Assembly: GCA_951394405.1 (NCBI GenBank) | Contig: OX596336.1 | Location: forward strand, 2,852,001-2,916,000 | Length of the DNA stretch: 64,000 bases | Direction: 5' to 3' | Origin: Coprinellus micaceus | Taxonomy: Eukaryota > Basidiomycota > Agaricomycetes > Agaricales > Psathyrellaceae | In this document: positions 58,668 to 64,000 of the stretch, in pieces | Layout of the letters: every line of letters begins with the position of its first letter | Position numbering within the stretch: position 1 is the first letter of the stretch | Translations under genes and position numbers: made by a program | Notes under the pieces: model-generated | Told to the model about the DNA's origin: nothing | What the model saw: the letters and a program-made list of their open reading frames with translations, nothing else | The model's database searches: none

Positions 58668-58723
58668 CACCTTAAGGTCCCGGGTTTTGGACTCTGCCCG
58701 CCTTCAACCCACCTTAAGGTCCC
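58668..58723. repeat. Two direct copies of CACCTTAAGGTCCC
   Basis: The 14-mer CACCTTAAGGTCCC occurs at 58668-58681 and again at 58710-58723. Its core ACCTTAAGGT is a perfect palindrome. Related fragments (GGTGACCTTA, CTTCAAGGTAC) lie close by. It sits just downstream of the COG5 stop codon and outside transposon B. Confidence 0.6.
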
Positions 58724-58818
58724 TTACCTTCAAGGTACTTCACCTTTCCACAGCACTAATTCCATGACACCAATGACAAATGGCGAGTATGTACTGGCAG
58801 CCCCTATGTACTACCAAC

Positions 58819-61800
58819 CTATGTGCTCGCCCTACAGTTCTTCAGAACGGTACGAGCGAGAGACACATATTCGTTTGCCTCTCGGGTAGCCGTTCCTTCC
58901 GACTCGGAAATATTCTCCCAGTGAGACAGCCCACCGTCGATGAGCGTCCAGGACTCCTGGTCGGTATGCTCATCTAACCACCGCACGTATTCCGCCTCCT
59001 GCCACCCGTGAAGCTTGTGTGGCAGAGGAATTGGGGACCTCACTAGAATGTGGTGCAGAACAATGAGCGGCGGGAGGTGGACAGTAGCGTCCGGCGAAGC
59101 CAACTGGTGGTTCTCTAAGAACAAAAGAGGCCTAGACACCACGTCAGTGAACACATTCCAAAATACGATCGATAGAACAGTCTTGCCTCATCGCTCTTAA
59201 AGCCCGGTACTCTTCCCCGAGGCTCTGCAGGTTATCTCCTCGCTTAGCCTGGCTGTTCTCAGCCATAAACGTATTCAACGCAAACTCCAGCTCGGTCAGG
59301 TCGCTTGTCATCTGCAGCTTGCCACCTTCACTCAACGGCTTCGCAATCGAAATATGCAACAGGAAGTTCCGGATGGTATACTTGACAATCGATATGATCC
59401 TAAGAACCAACAAACACTGAATGAGCGAACAACCTCGAGCGTAGATAGAAGACCAATTGAGAAATGGACAGTGTGAATGCAGCATACCAAGTTCTTCCAG
59501 CTTCTCCGATATCATACACGCCGACCATCTCCGCCTTGATAAAAACTAGCTTCTCGGCCAACTCCCGGAGACAGAGGCTGGACCCGTTAGGCATGGTACC
59601 CTGCTGCCCAAAATTGATACGGTGCAACTTGGCCAGAATCGCGCTGATCTCGCGCTGAATGGCTTGCTGCATTGGAGAGACCAGGGTTCGGTACATGGCT
59701 TGGATGCTCTAGAAAGTCAGCAACAGAAGTGAGAGGTGAGTATTTGAACTGAATGAGGAGGGAGGCGTACCTGGATGGCTGGTTGAATCAGCTTGTAAAC
59801 CCCAGCTGTATGCTCCTTCTCCAACTGCTCTAGCCTGAAGGAGGACTGGTAAAGGAAGGTGGCGAGTGAGGCGTTGAGCAGGTGCTGGGGAGTCGCAATC
59901 GGCCCCAGTAACGATACAGCAGAGCGATCTCTAATCATCTGTGCGGGGCCATACGTTCATTCTAACATCGTCTGTCTGACCAGCGCGAACTTACCATATT
60001 ATCCACTTTGAGAACCACGCTCTCCAAGCACGATGCGATATTCTTTGCCACCGCTTTGACGAGCAACGGATCGAACTTCGCTGAATCGAGTTCGTTCGCA
60101 GCAATGCGACACAGGTTGGACGCCTCAATCGTTCCCGGAGGTGAACGTGAACCCCCAGAGAAGGCTTGCGTGATGGTTTCATTCAGTTTGTTGGCTGAGC
60201 GTGAAAGGTATTGCGTTTCGAGGTTGGCTAGAGAGCGAAGAACCAGAATTGTCTCCGGGCTGAACAAATGTGAGATTCGTGGCACCTGAATGTGACAGGA
60301 CGGCTTGCCTTTGCTGTGTATCCGTGTATAATGTGTCCGTATGGACAGCGATTCGGCTGAAGAACTGATGAAACATCCTCAAGAGCTTGGGGTACCCAGC
60401 CACTAAAGTTTGCTGGAGAAACGCCGAAGCTAAAGCTGGTTGTTAGAGTAGGCACACCAATACACAATTGAGACGTACTCTTCGCAGTATCCCTGAAATG
60501 CTTGTCCAAAGCAGTACCAAGAGACATCCAGAACAGCGCACTCGGCTTGTTATCGAGCTCCTTGACGACATCGTCGAGGAAAGGGGTCAAGGCATTCGGG
60601 TCCTTCTTGATCTTCAGGACCTTCTCCAGGGCATACACCTTGATGCAGCACTCAGCCATCTCGTCAAACATGGCTTCCAGCCTGCCCCACAGAGCGACAG
60701 CAAACTGGGGTGCGGTAACGTTCGTAGGCTCCGTGCGCACGCGAGATCGATAGGACTGGGACTGCTGTACGCTAGCGGGTTCTACAGGGGAATTAATGGG
60801 CTGTGCCAAGAGAGGAACGCGCCTCAGACCTTTCGCCAACGCCTCCTTAGATATCTTGGAGAGGTCAAACGCAGACTTTATGCGATCTTCCATCGCTTGT
60901 GAGAGGTCGCGCAGGAGGTTCTTGACGAGTTCAGAGAGGACACCGAGATTGTATGCAGTTTGGAGTGAAGATGCGAGGACCGTTTGATTCTATTCGAGGT
61001 CAGTATGACCCACGGTTGAAGGACAGGTTGACTACTCACCAAACCCTTCAAACCGCTGATCACCATATGCTCCATCTCAGCATTCACCTGAGCCCGTGAG
61101 TCCTCGACGAACGTCTCAAACGCTGCTACGGCTGTGATAGAGCGCAGCGATATACCACCGGAAGAATCGGAGGAGGGGCCATCCAGGACGGAAGATACCT
61201 CGGAGATCGTCAAGGCAGCCTTTGCAACGGCACGTTCCTTGTCATCCTCGATCCCAGCACCGCCCAGGTTATCGCCACTCTCCGTCGGCGTCCCGCTCTT
61301 CATTTCGCTCATCTGAAGCTGTAATCGGCGGGCAAGAATGACGAAACGGGATGTGCGTCGTAGGATATCTGCTGCCTCTTGCAGCTTCTTCAACCTAGCC
61401 ACGAGTAACTGGAGAGCTTCGTAGGGGACATGCACGCGCTGCTGAAGTCTATTGAGGGTGAGTGTCGCGCCTGGCAATTCAACAGCGCCCTCACTTTTCC
61501 AACGAGGTATTAAGCTCGCCTAGCCCCGAGCGCACCGACAGAAGCGACCCCGAAAGGTTGCTGGCGCTTGCAGCTTGCCCCAGGAGGTGTTCATGATGGG
61601 CAGTAACCTGGGTGCTGTCTTCGCGTCAGATCCCTCGACAAACTAAAGGCTGACTGTACCAGACTTTTAATTTGCTTCGACACGTCGTCAATGCCAAAGG
61701 TCAGCTTGGAGATTGCGACAGATATATCCTCCTTGGCTATTGAATCTTGCTTGCTCGCGGCACCCGCACGCCCCAGCTTGGAATCTGGCGCTGACGGTGG

Positions 61801-61933
61801 ATACGGCTCGCCCGCGAGGACGGCATTGGCGTAATCGTTCGGGTCGAAATCTGAATTCGCGAATACGGAATACTCTGGAAGACCATAAGCGTGAAAACTA
61901 TTGCGATGGGACAAGGAGCAGGCAGACCTGACA
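58819..61933 (-). CDS. COG5: Conserved oligomeric Golgi complex subunit 5
   Basis: This is a subunit of the COG tether for retrograde intra-Golgi traffic. The real start is a 7-nt exon (61927-61933, ATGTCAG) spliced over a 52-nt intron to give MSEYSVFANSDFDPNDYANA, the typical Cog5 N-terminus. It continues with KEDISVAISKLTFGIDDVSK, AHHEHLLGQA, VHVPYEALQLLVARLKKLQE, LRRTSRFVILARRLQLQM, LKGLNQTVLASSLQTAYNLG, PFLDDVVKELDNKPSALFWM and SLGTALDKHFRDTAK. The C-terminal half is helical and ends RTVLKNCRAST at 58819. About nine exons are present. An open frame that reads upstream without the intron begins with a TTG and is not the start. It is head to head with the next gene, 445 bp between ATGs. Confidence 0.9.
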
Positions 61934-62378
61934 TGGATTTGAGCAAGCTGAACAGATTATGTGATGTGATGGGACCTGTCCTTCTCCCTTTCAAAGGCTT
62001 TCATCATCCTCCTCGATGGACCCTCCGAACCCGGCAATGGACGACATATCGATGGGAGCTTGCCTCATGGAGCCACCCTGCCTCCAGGTTCTCGCAGATA
62101 CCCTCTGATGTCACAGATATTGGATCTCCGAGAAGGTCTTAAGGCCTACAGCTTCCTTGAGGCGACTGTGCTCTGTCTCTTGGTCTTTCCCCTCGATATT
62201 CTTCGCCTCGTGCCTCAATCAGCTGCTCACTCTTTCCCGTTCAAGTCCTTGATTCCCTCGATTTCCTAGGATCTTGCACACCTTTGTCTGAATCCCTTCA
62301 CACAGCATCTGTGAACCATTTAAAGCGCACCCCGGTCTTTCTCCGCCGCTCGATACCCACCTCTTGGTTCGGACAGTC
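61934..62378. other. Divergent promoter region with a small open frame
   Basis: This 445-bp interval lies between the COG5 and CipC-like start codons. A 69-residue plus-strand frame ending at 62269 contains a hydrophobic run (FLEATVLCLLVFPLDILRLV), but it has no recognisable family or convincing start context. I treat it as probably non-coding. Confidence 0.4.
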
Positions 62379-63945
62379 ATGGCATACCCCTACTACCAGC
62401 AAGTGCCTCCTGGCCAACCCGGGTACGGCGCAACTCATGTTGGTGAAACCATGGCCTCTTCCATCCATTAGGATCTGACGAGGGAGATCCACAGATTACA
62501 TTCGCGCCCCCACCTGCTCCAGCCTTCCAACCTCAGCCAACTTGTGAGTTAGGCGCTTATATGATCCATCTACACGAGGCACTGATGTATATGAACAAAG
62601 GGGGTGGGCTCGATTACTATCGCGCTCATGCACCAAGTCAGGACCCGTGAGCATCCTTCCTTCATGATCGTCTCCAGTGCAAGATACAACCCGAATTCGA
62701 CCCTAATACCAGAGCTTGACAGTGCACTATTCCAACATGCCTGGGATCGGGTACGGCAGTTTGATATGGCCACTGCAAGTGGACTAGGGGTTGGGATCCA
62801 TGAAGCCAGGCATTGGCATCGTCGGGCTTACGGGGGAATGGTACGGAACGTCATCCTTAATTTTTACCCGTCCAACTCATCAGTCGTTTTAGAATGAGCT
62901 TAGCGTTATGACACCTACGGAAATAGGTCACGCAGCAGCATACGAAGCGTATCGCACGTGGATGCACAACCGGTCTATGTACGAGCCTCTGGGACCCGAC
63001 ATCGAGAGACAGAGAGAGGGTTTGATTGGGCTGGCTGTAGCAGAATGTGGGCCTCTTCCTGCAGAAGACCCTTCTGGTCGCTAACAATGGACTCTAGCAA
63101 GCAGACTGTTGAGTTTTGCGGGCAGGTCTATGGACTACTACGCAAGACAGACTGCCTCGGATGCAGCTGCCCATACAGCATCGTTCATCTTCTACCAGGT
63201 ATGATCCGCCCCATTTCATTTTGTGAGTCGGAGTTGACCAAGTCCTCAGAGGCGCCAAGATGACGAGTACTCCTACCATCGTGGTCGTCCTGGCTCTCGC
63301 TACGGCGACTACGAATATGAGGACGAGGACCCATACATCCACGACCGTTTCGATGACCCCTACTCCGATGGCTACCGTGATTATGGTCGCAGAGGCCGAT
63401 CCCATTCCCGCCGCCGTGCACGGTCCCTTTCGCGTCCCAGATCGTTCTATGACGGTTACGACGGAACACCGTACCCAACGCCAGGTATGCCTCTAACGCC
63501 TGGCATGCCGCCGTCAATGCACCCCCCGACACCGGGCGGCATGCCTATCCATCCTGGTGGCACGCCTTATCCAGGGCAGCCGATGTCCTTTTCAGGCTCC
63601 GGCTATGCTGGTAGCGCAGTCGGAGGGATGGGCGGCCAGCCCTACTACGGGCCTCCTGGTGTGTCAATCTACGGTGGACAACAGCCCGGCCAAGTCGCCT
63701 ATCCCGGCGGCTCGACGGTGCCTATGGCACCTCCGATGGGATATGCCAATAGTTCTGGCTCGGCGTATTCTGGGTACAGTCAACCGGGATATGGCGGGAT
63801 GGGCATGGGACCCATGCCAATGGGAACTGCTATGAGCCAAGGAAGTATGGGCGGGATGGTTCAGGCACCTCCTCAGACCATCGTCATTCACAAATCTCGC
63901 CGGCACAGACACCACCACCGTTCAAGATCTCGGGGGTCTGCCTAA
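62379..63945 (+). CDS. CipC/DUF3759-like helical protein with Gly/Pro and basic tail
   Basis: Seven exons starting at 62379 (MAYPYYQQVPPGQPGYG). After a Pro-rich start the core reads DSALFQHAWDRVRQFDMATA, then NELSVMTPTEIGHAAAYEAY, RTWMHNRSMYEPLG and GLIGLAVAEASRLLSFAG. The pairing of AAAYEAY with GLAVAEASRL resembles the CipC (DUF3759) fold, a small stress- or growth-linked fungal protein of unknown role; this is an inference. A charged Arg/Asp/Tyr region follows (YEDEDPYIHDRFDDPYSDGY). The last 150 residues are Gly/Met/Pro/Tyr low-complexity, ending in a basic His/Arg/Ser tail (KSRRHRHHHRSRSRGSA). Junctions are GT-AG and in frame. Confidence 0.8.
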
Positions 63946-64000
63946 AGCTTGAAAACTGTTCAGGCTCTTGACAGGCCAGGCCCCTTCTCACCTCATCCGC

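Noticed and set aside
62060..62269. Small 69-residue hydrophobic frame between COG5 and the CipC-like gene
   Set aside because: It has no family match and sits in a divergent promoter. Its start context and conservation cannot be judged.

Overview
This window is nuclear DNA from a filamentous basidiomycete, probably an Agaricomycete. Almost every gene is split by short (about 45-70 nt) GT-AG introns with CTAAC-like branch sites. There is a STE3-type pheromone receptor, a fungal HMG-box regulator, and a fungal set of housekeeping genes. I count 26 protein genes, one tRNA gene and two short inverted-repeat transposons. Species cannot be named from the sequence alone.

Layout. 0.5-12.4 kb: secreted/anchored lysophospholipase, RAD23, a leucine-rich-repeat protein, ARF1, a cysteine-synthase-like enzyme, PAM16 and RPA43. 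12.4-14.1 kb: gene-poor. 14.1-22.1 kb: GPI mannosyltransferase 2, a dysferlin-domain peroxin, the STE3 receptor, dynamitin and tRNA-Ser(GCU). 22.2-31.3 kb: RDH54/RAD54B-like translocase, mitochondrial QRI7 and an HbrB/Bit61-type TORC2 subunit. 31.3-40.4 kb: amidohydrolase, transposon A, HRD1, AIM41/YqeY and a probable queuosine-salvage protein. 40.5-54.6 kb: NAD kinase, two unrecognised proteins, an ABCB6/HMT1-type half transporter, a glycine-rich RNA-binding protein and an HMG-box regulator. 54.6-64 kb: long intergenic tract, ILV6, transposon B, COG5 and a CipC-like basic protein.

The genes are unrelated in pathway. Many stand head to head with very short gaps between start codons (24-216 bp in the closest six pairs), so shared bidirectional promoters are the main regulatory architecture visible.

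The best candidate for something undescribed is a pair of non-autonomous hAT-like elements (34367-35043 and 57516-58566). They share the terminal sequence AGGACCCCC(x)..TATAT and carry arrays of a TATGCGnCGAAA-type subterminal repeat. Each is bounded by its own perfect 8-bp target duplication (CATCAAAT and GGTGGGCT). One sits 63 bp upstream of the HRD1 start codon and the other about 190 bp upstream of ILV6. Other points of note are a GC-AG intron that splits the active-site motif of the lysophospholipase, a 7-nt first coding exon in COG5, in-frame cassette-like exons in the glycine-rich protein, and a recurring intergenic motif TTAAGCGCCCA.
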